Assembly (NCBI RefSeq): GCF_001881565.1
Contig: NZ_MPDJ01000001.1
Location: forward strand, 568,271 to 632,270
Reading direction: 5' to 3'
Length of the DNA stretch: 64,000 nucleotides
From: Eisenbergiella tayi
GTDB taxonomy: Bacteria; Bacillota; Clostridia; Lachnospirales; Lachnospiraceae
Below are positions 8,472 to 16,627 of the stretch, piece after piece. The notes under the pieces were generated by a model, which did no database searches, had not been told where the DNA came from, and saw only the letters and a list, made by a program, of their open reading frames with translations. The translations under genes and the position numbers were made by a program. Positions within the stretch are counted from its first letter, which is position 1, and each line of letters begins with the position of its first letter.

Positions 8472-9377
8472 TTAGAACAGACTTGTATCTGAAACCTTGG
8501 CGCTGATCTTGTTTACCGTCATCAGAAGGATGAAGGATATCACAGAATTAAACAGACCCACCGCAGCTGAATAGCCATAGTTAAACTCCTGCAGACCTTT
8601 TCTGTATACAAAGGAATTAATAACGTCCGCAGTTTCATAGGTGCTGGGACCATAGAGCAGGATGATTTTTTCATATCCCACATTCAGCAATTGTCCGCAG
8701 CGAAGAATCAAAAGAATAATGATGGTGCTGGAAATACCGGGAAGCGTTACATGCAGCGTCTGCTTCCAGCGGTTGGCTCCGTCGATTACGGCAGCCTCGT
8801 AAAGCTCCTGATCCACACTGGCCAGGGCCGCGATATATATGATGGAATTATAGCCCAGGCTCTGCCATACATTGCTTCCCACAAATATGGCCCGGAAAAA
8901 CTGGGGCTGGGCAATCAGGCTTGCCGGTTCATTCTGGGTAATCATGGACCACAGCTGGGTAATCGCGCCATTCTGGGAACAGAACTGGTTTACCAGGGAG
9001 CAGACCACTACCATGGATACGAAGTAAGGCATATAGCTGATGGTCTGAATACTTTTCTTAAAAAATTTCCCTCTCACCTCATTCAAAAGCAAAGCGAAAA
9101 TAATGGGAAGAGGAAATCCAACCAGCAGATCCAGAAAGCTGATCAAAAAAGTGTTTTTTAACAATCTCCAGAAATAATAGCTTTGGAAAAAATCCTGGAA
9201 ATGCTTGAAACCGACAAAAGGGCTTCTGAAAAATCCCAGCTGAGGCTTGTAGTTCTGAAAAGCCATCAGCAGCCCCACCATGGGGCCGTAGGAAAAAATA
9301 ACAAAAAAGATAACTGTAGGCAGGAATATCAGGTACAGAGAATAATTCCTCTTAAGGTCTTTTTTTAACGCATTCAT
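8472..9377 (-). CDS. Carbohydrate ABC transporter permease, LplB-type
   Basis: A 301-residue permease partnering the LplC-type protein. The start KKDLKRNYSLYLIFLPTVIF, the EAA motif (ELYEAAVIDGANRWKQTLHVT, near residues 185-205) and the end TVNKISAKVSDTSLF are typical of LplB proteins. It is preceded by AAGGAGAAGG and follows the binding-protein gene after 128 nt, a gap that contains a stem-loop. Confidence 0.9.
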   Translation of the reverse strand: MNALKKDLKRNYSLYLIFLPTVIFFVIFSYGPMVGLLMAFQNYKPQLGFFRSPFVGFKHFQDFFQSYYFWRLLKNTFLISFLDLLVGFPLPIIFALLLNEVRGKFFKKSIQTISYMPYFVSMVVVCSLVNQFCSQNGAITQLWSMITQNEPASLIAQPQFFRAIFVGSNVWQSLGYNSIIYIAALASVDQELYEAAVIDGANRWKQTLHVTLPGISSTIIILLILRCGQLLNVGYEKIILLYGPSTYETADVINSFVYRKGLQEFNYGYSAAVGLFNSVISFILLMTVNKISAKVSDTSLF

Positions 9378-9410
9378 AACCTTCTCCTTATTTACTTGAA
9401 ATAGGGGAAA

Positions 9411-9436
9411 GGACGCCGCCCCGTAGAGCGGCGCCC
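9411..9436 (-). other. Intercistronic stem-loop after the binding-protein gene
   Basis: CGCCGC (9414-9419) pairs with GCGGCG (9428-9433), and two more G-C pairs follow after one mismatch. On the minus strand only a short, broken T-run follows. Its position between the binding-protein and permease genes suggests mRNA stabilisation or partial termination, which would keep binding-protein levels above permease levels. Confidence 0.5.
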
Positions 9437-9505
9437 TTCTTCCCTTTTGCCATCACGGTGTTCCTGCTGCGTTTTCTTTACCGCTGCAGCCGGAAAATGA
9501 GCCGG

Positions 9506-11152
9506 TTAACGGGCAAAGTATCTGTCCAATGCTGCCTGCTGATATTCGGTTGCCTGCTCGATGCCCATGGACTGAATCTGGGAAACATAATTATCCCATT
9601 CTTTATCCACATCCATAGCCCCTGTAATGAATTTAACCGTACATTCCTGTACATAGGTGGTAATATCGCCCATGATTGCGGAATAATTGGTGCCTTCATC
9701 GGAGGTCATGGAAATAGGAGGCATGACATAGGAGCCGTCTGTTGATGCGTCCCAAACATCATAGCATACCAGGTTCTTTTCATCGTTGCCGTACAGAGAG
9801 TTTTTCCAGTCATAAATGCCTGTCAGCGCAACTCCCAGATAATCATAGCCGGATTTGGTGCCGTCCGCCTTAGCCTTGCGGACCTCATCATTCAGCTGAG
9901 GTTCACCGTCGATATATTCAAAGGTTTCTCCTTCAATACCATAATTCTTCAGAAGGGATCCTTCCTCAGAATAGAAATAATCAATCCATTTTGCCGCAAG
10001 CACGGGATCCTTACAGCTGGTGGTAATACCAAGGGCGTCAGAACAGATTTCATACTGCTGCCATCCCAGATGGGCAACCTCGCCTTCACTCTTTACGGGA
10101 TAAGGTACCGGCACCCATTCCTGTCCATATTTTGCTTCAAAAATACTGGGGAAGGTCCATACACCGAACAAATGCACACCGGTCTGGTCATTGGCCATGG
10201 TGGACTGATCCTGGGTATCTCTGGTCATGAATTCCGGATCAATCAATCCTTCCGCGTACCATTGGTTCATCAGCTTCATGAAGTCCTTATAATCATCCAG
10301 TATCGGCGCATAGGTTGCTTTTCCGTCCTTATTGATGAAATCATCCGTTACGCCGTAACCTGCATTCAGATCCTCCAGCATATTATAAAATTCCTTGGCA
10401 CCGGTAAGCATAGGAACCGTGGCACCCTTCTGCTCTTTAAATGCCTTCAGCATTTCATACCAGTCGTCATAGGTTACCGGTGTATCCAGGCCGCAGTCCT
10501 CCAGCCAGTCCTTACGTACCAGCGGGCCTCCCCAGTCCCATTCCTTCTCCACATTAAGCATCCAGGCCACCGCATAACGTCCGGTATCTGTCTTACACTG
10601 CAGCCCTGTTTCTTCGTTTCTCTTCATGGCAGCCACATAATTGGGCATATACTGCAGATAGTCCGTCAGATCCAGGAAAATCCCGTCATCAATGAGCGCA
10701 TCCATACCGCCTGTATATTTGGCACTGTTGGAGTTATACCACATAATATCAGGAAGGTTGCCGCTTGCCACCAGAAGGTTGAACTGTTCCTGTGTGGCAG
10801 TTGTGGCAGGATGGGAATATTCAATATGTACTCCTGTACGTTTTTCCGCTTCCTGTGCCGCAGGTGTCTCTGCATAGGTCGTTATATTATTGGCAGTCGT
10901 GGCATCAATGGCCATCCAGGCTTTCAAGGTTACCGGCTCCTCGGTAAGCGGCAGCTGTACCTCCCCCGCCGCAGCCGCGGTGCCTTCCTCCGCTGCCTGT
11001 CCGTCCCCATTCTCTGAACCTGCCTCTGTACCTGCCGTTGTGCCCGTCTGTGCGGATTCCGCAGGAGCTGTTGCCGCAGAACCTCCGCAGGCCGTCAGTG
11101 TCCCTGCCGCCAGAGTCAGTGCCATAAGCATTGCAAGACTTTTCCTTTTCAT
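9506..11152 (-). CDS. Sugar-binding lipoprotein of an ABC importer
   Basis: A 548-residue extracellular solute-binding protein anchored as a lipoprotein. It has a KRK n-region, a hydrophobic core, and a lipobox LTAC with Cys22. An Ala/Thr/Glu/Gly-rich linker (about residues 23-65) precedes the two-lobed binding domain. Length and the C-terminal segment (IEQATEYQQAALDRYF) fit the large LplA/YtcQ-type binding proteins that deliver oligosaccharides to LplB/LplC permeases. Strong AAAGGAGAGG ribosome-binding site. It is the first gene of the operon ending with GH39 and GH43, so a xylo-oligosaccharide ligand is inferred. Confidence 0.9.
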   Translation of the reverse strand: MKRKSLAMLMALTLAAGTLTACGGSAATAPAESAQTGTTAGTEAGSENGDGQAAEEGTAAAAGEVQLPLTEEPVTLKAWMAIDATTANNITTYAETPAAQEAEKRTGVHIEYSHPATTATQEQFNLLVASGNLPDIMWYNSNSAKYTGGMDALIDDGIFLDLTDYLQYMPNYVAAMKRNEETGLQCKTDTGRYAVAWMLNVEKEWDWGGPLVRKDWLEDCGLDTPVTYDDWYEMLKAFKEQKGATVPMLTGAKEFYNMLEDLNAGYGVTDDFINKDGKATYAPILDDYKDFMKLMNQWYAEGLIDPEFMTRDTQDQSTMANDQTGVHLFGVWTFPSIFEAKYGQEWVPVPYPVKSEGEVAHLGWQQYEICSDALGITTSCKDPVLAAKWIDYFYSEEGSLLKNYGIEGETFEYIDGEPQLNDEVRKAKADGTKSGYDYLGVALTGIYDWKNSLYGNDEKNLVCYDVWDASTDGSYVMPPISMTSDEGTNYSAIMGDITTYVQECTVKFITGAMDVDKEWDNYVSQIQSMGIEQATEYQQAALDRYFAR

Positions 11153-11361
11153 ATAATCCTCTCCTTTAATCAGTTTATCGTTGTTTCCTGAAGTATTTTC
11201 AGTGTAGCATTATTTTACGTCTGCGTCTTTCACAAACACGACCAATCCTTTTACCTATCGCGACATTTTTAGTATCTTTGTATATTTTCAGGATTCTTTA
11301 TGATAAAATCATATAAACATGTATGAAATATTTTTTTCATTATATAAAGAAGGAGTACAAA
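11153..11361. promoter_or_regulatory. Divergent intergenic region, binding protein versus GH3
   Basis: This 209-base region must carry both promoters. On the plus strand, an extended -10 (TGATAAAAT, 11301-11309) lies about 50 nt before the GH3 start, with a poorly spaced TTGTAT (11278-11283) upstream. I could not assign a convincing minus-strand -35/-10 pair. A TATCGCGA segment near 11257 is palindromic at its core but too short to call an operator. Confidence 0.35.
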
Positions 11362-13992
11362 ATGTCCAATTTATACAAAACAAAGCAGAGCTTCTGCCCA
11401 CCGGATCCGGGAAAACGTTCCAGGGAAAATCTGAGGGCGGCGGCAAAGCAGCTGGCGGCGGAATCCATTGTCCTTCTCGCCAACAACCATCATTTTCTTC
11501 CTGTGAAAACCGGAAGTACAGCCGCCTTTTTCGGCCGTTCCCAGCTGGATACCCTGATCGGAGGAGCCGGCTCCGGCGCTTCCCGGAATGCGGAACAGCC
11601 CGCCAACATCCTGGATGAGTGCCGGAAAGCCGGAATCACACCGGTTCCCGAACTTGTCTCCTATTATCAGCAGCAGCTGGCGGCCCAGGTCGTGGAGGAT
11701 CCCTTTGCCCGGCTGGCGGAAGCAGGAGTCGATCTGATAAACAGCGGTATTATTTATGAAATATTCGGCAAATATGAGCCTCCCAGGGAAGAATTTCCTG
11801 TGCCGGCAGAACTTGTGGATGCAGCAGCCTCCCGGACGGACACGGCTTTCCTGATCCTGGGCCGCTCTTCAGGCGGTGAAGAATGCGATAGGCATGTGCC
11901 GGATGATTACTATCTTACCCCGCAGGAAACGGCTCTTTGCCGCCAGGTCTGCACGTCCTTTTCCCATGTGGTCCTGATACTGAATACCAACGGTATCTTG
12001 GACACAGGCTGGATTAAGGACTATCCTTCCATCGATTCCGTATTATTCATAGGCCTTCCCGGGGAACAGGGCGCCGCCGCACTGGCGGATATCCTTGTGG
12101 GAAAGCACACCCCTTCCGGAAAACTGTGCTCCACCTTTGCCTGCTCCTATGAAGCTTACCCCAGCGCCGGACATTTCAGCTGGGACAAGGAGCATCCTGA
12201 AACCCTGAAGGAATACCGCGATTACGGCCTGGACGCGGAAGCTAACGGAAGCTCCGGTTTTGCAAAAAGCCCGGTCACTGTGTACCTGGAAAATATTTAC
12301 ATGGGATACCGGTATTTTGATTCCTTCGGAAAAGATGTGGTCTATCCTTTTGGACATGGGCTTTCTTATGCTGCGTTTTCCATAACCGATACCACACTGC
12401 ATAAGGAAGAGGAAAACCTTGTAGTACGGACGGCTGTTAAAAACCTTTCCTCCTGCTATGCAGGAAAAGAGGTGGTACAGATATATGTTTCCGCACCCTG
12501 GGGCCGGCTGGAAAAACCGTACCAGGAGCTGAAAGCCTGGGAAAAGACAAAGCTTCTGGCTCCTGGCGAGTCACAGCAGCTCACCCTCACGATACCGCTG
12601 GACCAGCTTTCTTCCTATGATGAAGAAAGCGCCTCTTATCTGCTGGAAGCCGGAACCTACTATATACGCGTGGGCAATTCCTCCCGGAACACCCACATTG
12701 CAGGCTCCCTCCTTGTGCCTTCCCCGGTCATCTGCGCACAATATTCTAACTGCCTGGGCCTGAAGCCCTGCAACCGAAACAAGCTGGCTTTTCTGTCCGC
12801 ACAAAATATCTCTCCCATCACCTATCCCGGAGAGGAACAGGAAAAACAAGTCCCTCCGTCCTTTCTCATAACCCAGGAGGATATCACCGTCCGCCATCCC
12901 CAAAAACAGACGGTACCTGCCCAGGCGGAGCCAAAGCCTTCCCGGTTATCCGATGTGGCTGCAGGCAGAGTGGACATGGATGCTTTTCTTGCCCAGATGA
13001 GCACAAAAGAGCTGGCCGTCCTTGCAAACGGCTACGGCCCCGGGCTTCCCTTCGGCGGCTTCGGTTCCCAGGCGGCGCCCACCATTTTCTACGAAAACAA
13101 GGAACCTGTCGCCGTCTGTACCCATCCCACCGGCAGCATGGGCTATGTATCACCGGCCCTCCCCAAATACGGGATCCCTTCTATCTTTTATAAGGACGGT
13201 CCCGCCAGCGTCGGCCAAACAGCCTGGCCCACCGGTATGCTGCTGGCCTGCAGCTTTGATCCGAAGGTGCTCATGGATTTCGGAAGTGCCTGCGGCTACG
13301 AAGCCTTCACCCAGAACGTTGACAGCTGGCTCGCCCCGGCGCTGAACCTGCACCGCAGTCCCATCGGCGGCAGGAACTTCGAATACTTTTCTGAAGATCC
13401 GGTACTGGCAGGCGTCTGCGGCGTATCTGTCTGCAGGGGCGCAGAAGAAAACAATCCGGTTACCGCCTGCCCCAAGCATTTTGCCGTCAACGAGCAGGAA
13501 ACCTACCGCAGAGGCAGCGCCCGTTTTTCTTATGATGCAGTGGATTCTGTCCTCACCGAACGTGCCGCAAGGGAGCTGTACCTGAAACCCTTTGAAATGG
13601 CTGTTAAAGGAAGCCACGTCCATACTTTTATGTCCTCTTTCAACAAAATCAACGGAACCTTTGCCGGCGGCAGCTATGATCTGTGTACCCGTATCCTGCG
13701 GGAAGAATGGGGTTACGAAGGCATTGTTGTTACCGACTGGGGCGACATGGACATTGTAGTGGACGGTGCCGATGCCGCAGCGGCAGGAAACGATATCGTC
13801 ATGCCGGGAGGCCCTCCCGTAATCGCCCAGGTATTAAAGGGCTATGATGAGGGACGCGTAAACAGACAGCAGCTCCTTCAGGCCGCTGCCCACCTGATGA
13901 GCACCATCTGCAAAACAAAATCCTTTACCGATTATGTCAATCATCCCAATTACGAAACATCACCCAAAAAAGAGGAGGTCACACAAAAATGA
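11362..13992 (+). CDS. Glycoside hydrolase family 3 with permuted domain order
   Basis: An 876-residue GH3 beta-glucosidase/xylosidase-type enzyme. The order is the reverse of the usual one. The alpha/beta sandwich domain comes first (AGSGASRNAEQPANILDE, GRSSGGEECDRH; residues about 20-310). A fibronectin-like domain follows (YPFGHGLSYAAF onward, to about 455). The TIM barrel is last (about 530-860), with KHFAVNEQETYR and the nucleophile Asp792 in VVTDWGDM. This is the layout known from some rumen and gut Firmicute beta-glucosidases. The ATG at 11362 was chosen over 11323 because AAGGAG sits 8 nt upstream. No signal peptide, so it is cytoplasmic. Its stop overlaps the next start (ATGA). Confidence 0.88.
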   Translation: MSNLYKTKQSFCPPDPGKRSRENLRAAAKQLAAESIVLLANNHHFLPVKTGSTAAFFGRSQLDTLIGGAGSGASRNAEQPANILDECRKAGITPVPELVSYYQQQLAAQVVEDPFARLAEAGVDLINSGIIYEIFGKYEPPREEFPVPAELVDAAASRTDTAFLILGRSSGGEECDRHVPDDYYLTPQETALCRQVCTSFSHVVLILNTNGILDTGWIKDYPSIDSVLFIGLPGEQGAAALADILVGKHTPSGKLCSTFACSYEAYPSAGHFSWDKEHPETLKEYRDYGLDAEANGSSGFAKSPVTVYLENIYMGYRYFDSFGKDVVYPFGHGLSYAAFSITDTTLHKEEENLVVRTAVKNLSSCYAGKEVVQIYVSAPWGRLEKPYQELKAWEKTKLLAPGESQQLTLTIPLDQLSSYDEESASYLLEAGTYYIRVGNSSRNTHIAGSLLVPSPVICAQYSNCLGLKPCNRNKLAFLSAQNISPITYPGEEQEKQVPPSFLITQEDITVRHPQKQTVPAQAEPKPSRLSDVAAGRVDMDAFLAQMSTKELAVLANGYGPGLPFGGFGSQAAPTIFYENKEPVAVCTHPTGSMGYVSPALPKYGIPSIFYKDGPASVGQTAWPTGMLLACSFDPKVLMDFGSACGYEAFTQNVDSWLAPALNLHRSPIGGRNFEYFSEDPVLAGVCGVSVCRGAEENNPVTACPKHFAVNEQETYRRGSARFSYDAVDSVLTERAARELYLKPFEMAVKGSHVHTFMSSFNKINGTFAGGSYDLCTRILREEWGYEGIVVTDWGDMDIVVDGADAAAAGNDIVMPGGPPVIAQVLKGYDEGRVNRQQLLQAAAHLMSTICKTKSFTDYVNHPNYETSPKKEEVTQK

Positions 13993-15560
13993 TACCTAGA
14001 ATCGCACCAAACCAATACGGAGTACCCACCCTATATGTAAACGATCAGCCTTTCCTGATCCTGGGAGGCGAGCTCCATAATTCCAGCAGTTCCTCCGCCG
14101 GCTACATGGAGAAAAATGTATGGCCCGCCCTGCGTCCCCTTGCCCTGAATACCGTCATCGCCCCGGTCTGCTGGGAGACGCTGGAACCGGAAAAAGGCTC
14201 CTTTGACTTCAGTCTCACAGACAGCCTTCTCTTCCAGGCCAGACAGGAAGGGAAGAAGCTGATACTCCTGTGGTTCGGTATCTGGAAGAATGGCGAAACC
14301 ATGTATGCCCCCTCCTGGGTAAAACAGGATCCGATAACCTACTTCCGTGCATGCTACAGCCCCGACAACCCCTCCGATACCGTATCCCCTCTCTGCACCG
14401 CCGCCATAGAAGCCGACGCCTGCGCATTCGCCCGCCTCATGTCCCACCTTCGGGAAACAGACGGCGAAGAAAATACCGTGATCATGGTACAGGTGGAAAA
14501 TGAAATCGGCTTTCTCGGCGCACAAAGGGACTACAGCAAGGAAGCGCAGAAAGCCTACCTCGCCCCCGTCCCCCCTGCCATGAAAGAATACGCAGGCATC
14601 CCTGCAGACAATACCGACTCCTGGTATCCCCTGTTCGGTGAAGATGCCCCCGAGCTTTTCATGACCTACCACTACTGCCTTGCCATCCAGCACATCGCCT
14701 CCGCCGGGAAAGCCGAATATCCCCTCCCCTTCAACGTAAACGCCTGGCTCGAACAGTTCCCCGAAATCCCCGGCTCCTATCCCTGCGGCGGCCCCATCGC
14801 CAAATACATGGATCTGTGGAAAAAACTGGTGCCCTCCATCGACATGCTTTCTCCTGATATTTACCTCTCAGATTTCAAAGGAGTCTGCGATGCCTACACC
14901 GCCGGAGACAACCCGCTCTTCATCCCCGAAGCCAGAAGAGACCCCGTTACAGCCTCCAACGTCTTCTATGCCTTCGGCCAATACAACGCACTGGGCTTTT
15001 CTCCCTTCGGCATAGAAGACATGTTCCCTGTACCCTCTCCGTCCGGCTCCGCCCCTGAGGAAGCTCCCGCCCCCGCCCCTGCCGTAATGGCCGCCCTGAA
15101 CATCGACCTTTCCGCCTTTTCCAACACCGGAACAGCCCCCTACCTGCAGAGAAGCTACGAAATCCTCTCCGGCATGACCGGCCTCCTTGCCGAACACCGC
15201 GGCTCAGGCAAACTCCATGCCTTCATACGAAAAAATGAACATGACAAAGGAATCATCATTCCTCTGCCCGAAACCGACATAAAACTCACTTACACAGGAA
15301 ACCGCCCCGGCCTTCCCGGTACCGCCGGCTTCCTCCTGGAAAACGGCCCCCTGGGCTTCTACATCACAGGCTGCAATTTCCAAATCGAAGTCCTCCCCAA
15401 AAAAGGCAGTGAAAAAAAAGTGAGCCTCATCCGCCTGGAAGAAGGAACCTTCTCCGAAGACAAATTCCACCCCGGCCGCATCCTCAACGGCGACGAACGC
15501 ATGCAAGCCGCCATAGGCCCCATGGCCTCCGTCCTCCGTTTCCAGGTCTGCCTGTATTAA
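13989..15560 (+). CDS. GH35-like beta-galactosidase with DUF5597-type C-terminus
   Basis: A 523-residue clan-A glycosidase. The barrel (residues about 1-340) has an acid/base Glu172 in VQVENEIG and a likely nucleophile Glu314 in FIPEARRDP. The opening VNDQPFLILGGELHNSSSSS is typical of the GH35-related proteins that carry a DUF5597 C-terminal domain; residues about 360-523 would be that domain. Retaining beta-galactosidase activity is the best guess, though a GH42-like specificity cannot be excluded. No signal peptide. Its start overlaps the GH3 stop by 4 nt, so translation is coupled. The coding sequence is visibly CCC/GCC-rich. A pure stem-loop follows at 15,571. Confidence 0.75.
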   Translation: MIPRIAPNQYGVPTLYVNDQPFLILGGELHNSSSSSAGYMEKNVWPALRPLALNTVIAPVCWETLEPEKGSFDFSLTDSLLFQARQEGKKLILLWFGIWKNGETMYAPSWVKQDPITYFRACYSPDNPSDTVSPLCTAAIEADACAFARLMSHLRETDGEENTVIMVQVENEIGFLGAQRDYSKEAQKAYLAPVPPAMKEYAGIPADNTDSWYPLFGEDAPELFMTYHYCLAIQHIASAGKAEYPLPFNVNAWLEQFPEIPGSYPCGGPIAKYMDLWKKLVPSIDMLSPDIYLSDFKGVCDAYTAGDNPLFIPEARRDPVTASNVFYAFGQYNALGFSPFGIEDMFPVPSPSGSAPEEAPAPAPAVMAALNIDLSAFSNTGTAPYLQRSYEILSGMTGLLAEHRGSGKLHAFIRKNEHDKGIIIPLPETDIKLTYTGNRPGLPGTAGFLLENGPLGFYITGCNFQIEVLPKKGSEKKVSLIRLEEGTFSEDKFHPGRILNGDERMQAAIGPMASVLRFQVCLY

Positions 15561-15570
15561 ACAAATATAA

Positions 15571-15604
15571 TAGCCGGAAGCCCCTTTCCCGTGGCTTCCG
15601 GCTA
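15571..15604. terminator. Stem-loop after the GH3/GH35-like operon
   Basis: TAGCCGGAAGCC (15571-15582) pairs perfectly with GGCTTCCGGCTA (15593-15604) around a 10-nt loop. No T-run follows, so it may act as an mRNA 3' end rather than a strong intrinsic terminator. Confidence 0.5.
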
Positions 15605-15620
15605 ACCTCACCCTGCCCTG

Positions 15621-16026
15621 CCCGGCCATAGCCCACGCGGAATGCGCTCCGGATAACCTCCCCTGCCGCTGCATGTGCTGCCCTCCCGGACACGATCCTG
15701 CCTTTCGGATGCCGGTATGTCATGTTAGTTCCAGGTTCATTTGAAAAAAAGGTGATATTTCTTACTGTTTTGCATTTACCGGACGTGGTCCGCCCTTAGC
15801 GGCGCTGTAAGCGACTAAAGTCACTACGACGACCAGTGGGAGGAGTTCAGCCGCGTTGACCACGGCTGGTAAATGCAAAATAGTTAGAAATATCCCTTTT
15901 TTGAGATTGAACCTGAAACTAACATGACATACCGGCATCCGAAAGGCAGGATCGTGTCCGGGAGGGCAGCACATGCAGCGGCAGGGGAGGTTATCCGGAG
16001 CGCATTCCGCGTGGGCTATGGCCGGG
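15621..16026. repeat. 406-bp near-palindrome (MITE-like element)
   Basis: The left arm 15621-15790 and right arm 15858-16026 are reverse complements. The outer 110 bases (15621-15730 against 15917-16026) match perfectly by my reading. The inner 60 or so match at roughly 80% with one 1-base indel. The 67-base centre has its own GCGG...CCGC pairing and small hairpins, so one strand could fold into a single hairpin of about 400 nt. It fills the gap between the GH35-like and DUF2284 genes. There is no transposase. It could be a non-autonomous element or a structured intergenic repeat. Confidence 0.85.
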
Positions 16027-16033
16027 CCCTCAC

Positions 16034-16570
16034 TTAAAAGAACACATTGCCGAAGTACGTTACCGTATTGGCCCCGTTAATGTAATGGATCCCCGCCTCC
16101 GCCGCCTCTTCATTGACAAAAATCCCATAGCTTTCCACCGAAGGGCACATACGATCCGGAAACCGGCAGGGAGCATCCGGATAGGTACATGTCTGACAGT
16201 TTCCGCAGCCTTCCGAAGTCAATACCAACGTTTCGGCAAAGTTCTCTTCAAATATTTTACGCACTCTGGCACATACCTCTTCGTGAGCCGCCTTCCCTTC
16301 CTGCATCCCATCCAGATCCAGGGAATCCTCCAGCGGATGCCATGTGGTAAAAATATACACCTGGGTAAAAGCCATACATTTTTCCCGGCATTCCTCCACA
16401 CTGCCCACCCCGGGAGGACAGGCCCATGTCTTCCCATAGCTTCCGCAGTAATTGACCTCACAGAGATGACGGACCTCATCGGAAAACTTTATTTTTTCCA
16501 CCGGGATCACCGCCTGCTCATGGACACCTGCTTCTTTACACAGTTCAAAAATAGTATCCAGACTTTCCAT
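16034..16570 (-). CDS. DUF2284 putative metal-binding protein
   Basis: A 178-residue cysteine-rich protein. It has a first cluster VNYCGSYGKTWACPPGVGS and ECREKC, and a second cluster SEGCGNCQTC, DAPCRFPDRMCPSVE. This spacing is the DUF2284 pattern, thought to bind a metal or Fe-S cluster; no biochemical role is established. The ATG at 16570 was chosen over 16615 because GGAGGGA lies just upstream. It stands 57 nt downstream of the response-regulator gene on the same strand, so it may be read through from that operon. Its stop is 8 nt from the edge of the large palindrome. Confidence 0.8.
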   Translation of the reverse strand: MESLDTIFELCKEAGVHEQAVIPVEKIKFSDEVRHLCEVNYCGSYGKTWACPPGVGSVEECREKCMAFTQVYIFTTWHPLEDSLDLDGMQEGKAAHEEVCARVRKIFEENFAETLVLTSEGCGNCQTCTYPDAPCRFPDRMCPSVESYGIFVNEEAAEAGIHYINGANTVTYFGNVFF

Positions 16571-16627
16571 TCCTTGCTCCCTCCTGTCCTCTGCCGGACA
16601 TTTGACTGACACCAAAATTAATTGTTA

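Noticed and set aside
15762..15974. 70-codon minus-strand open frame inside the large palindrome
   Set aside because: It spans the palindrome centre and both arms, has no ribosome-binding site, and its sequence is explained by the repeat structure.
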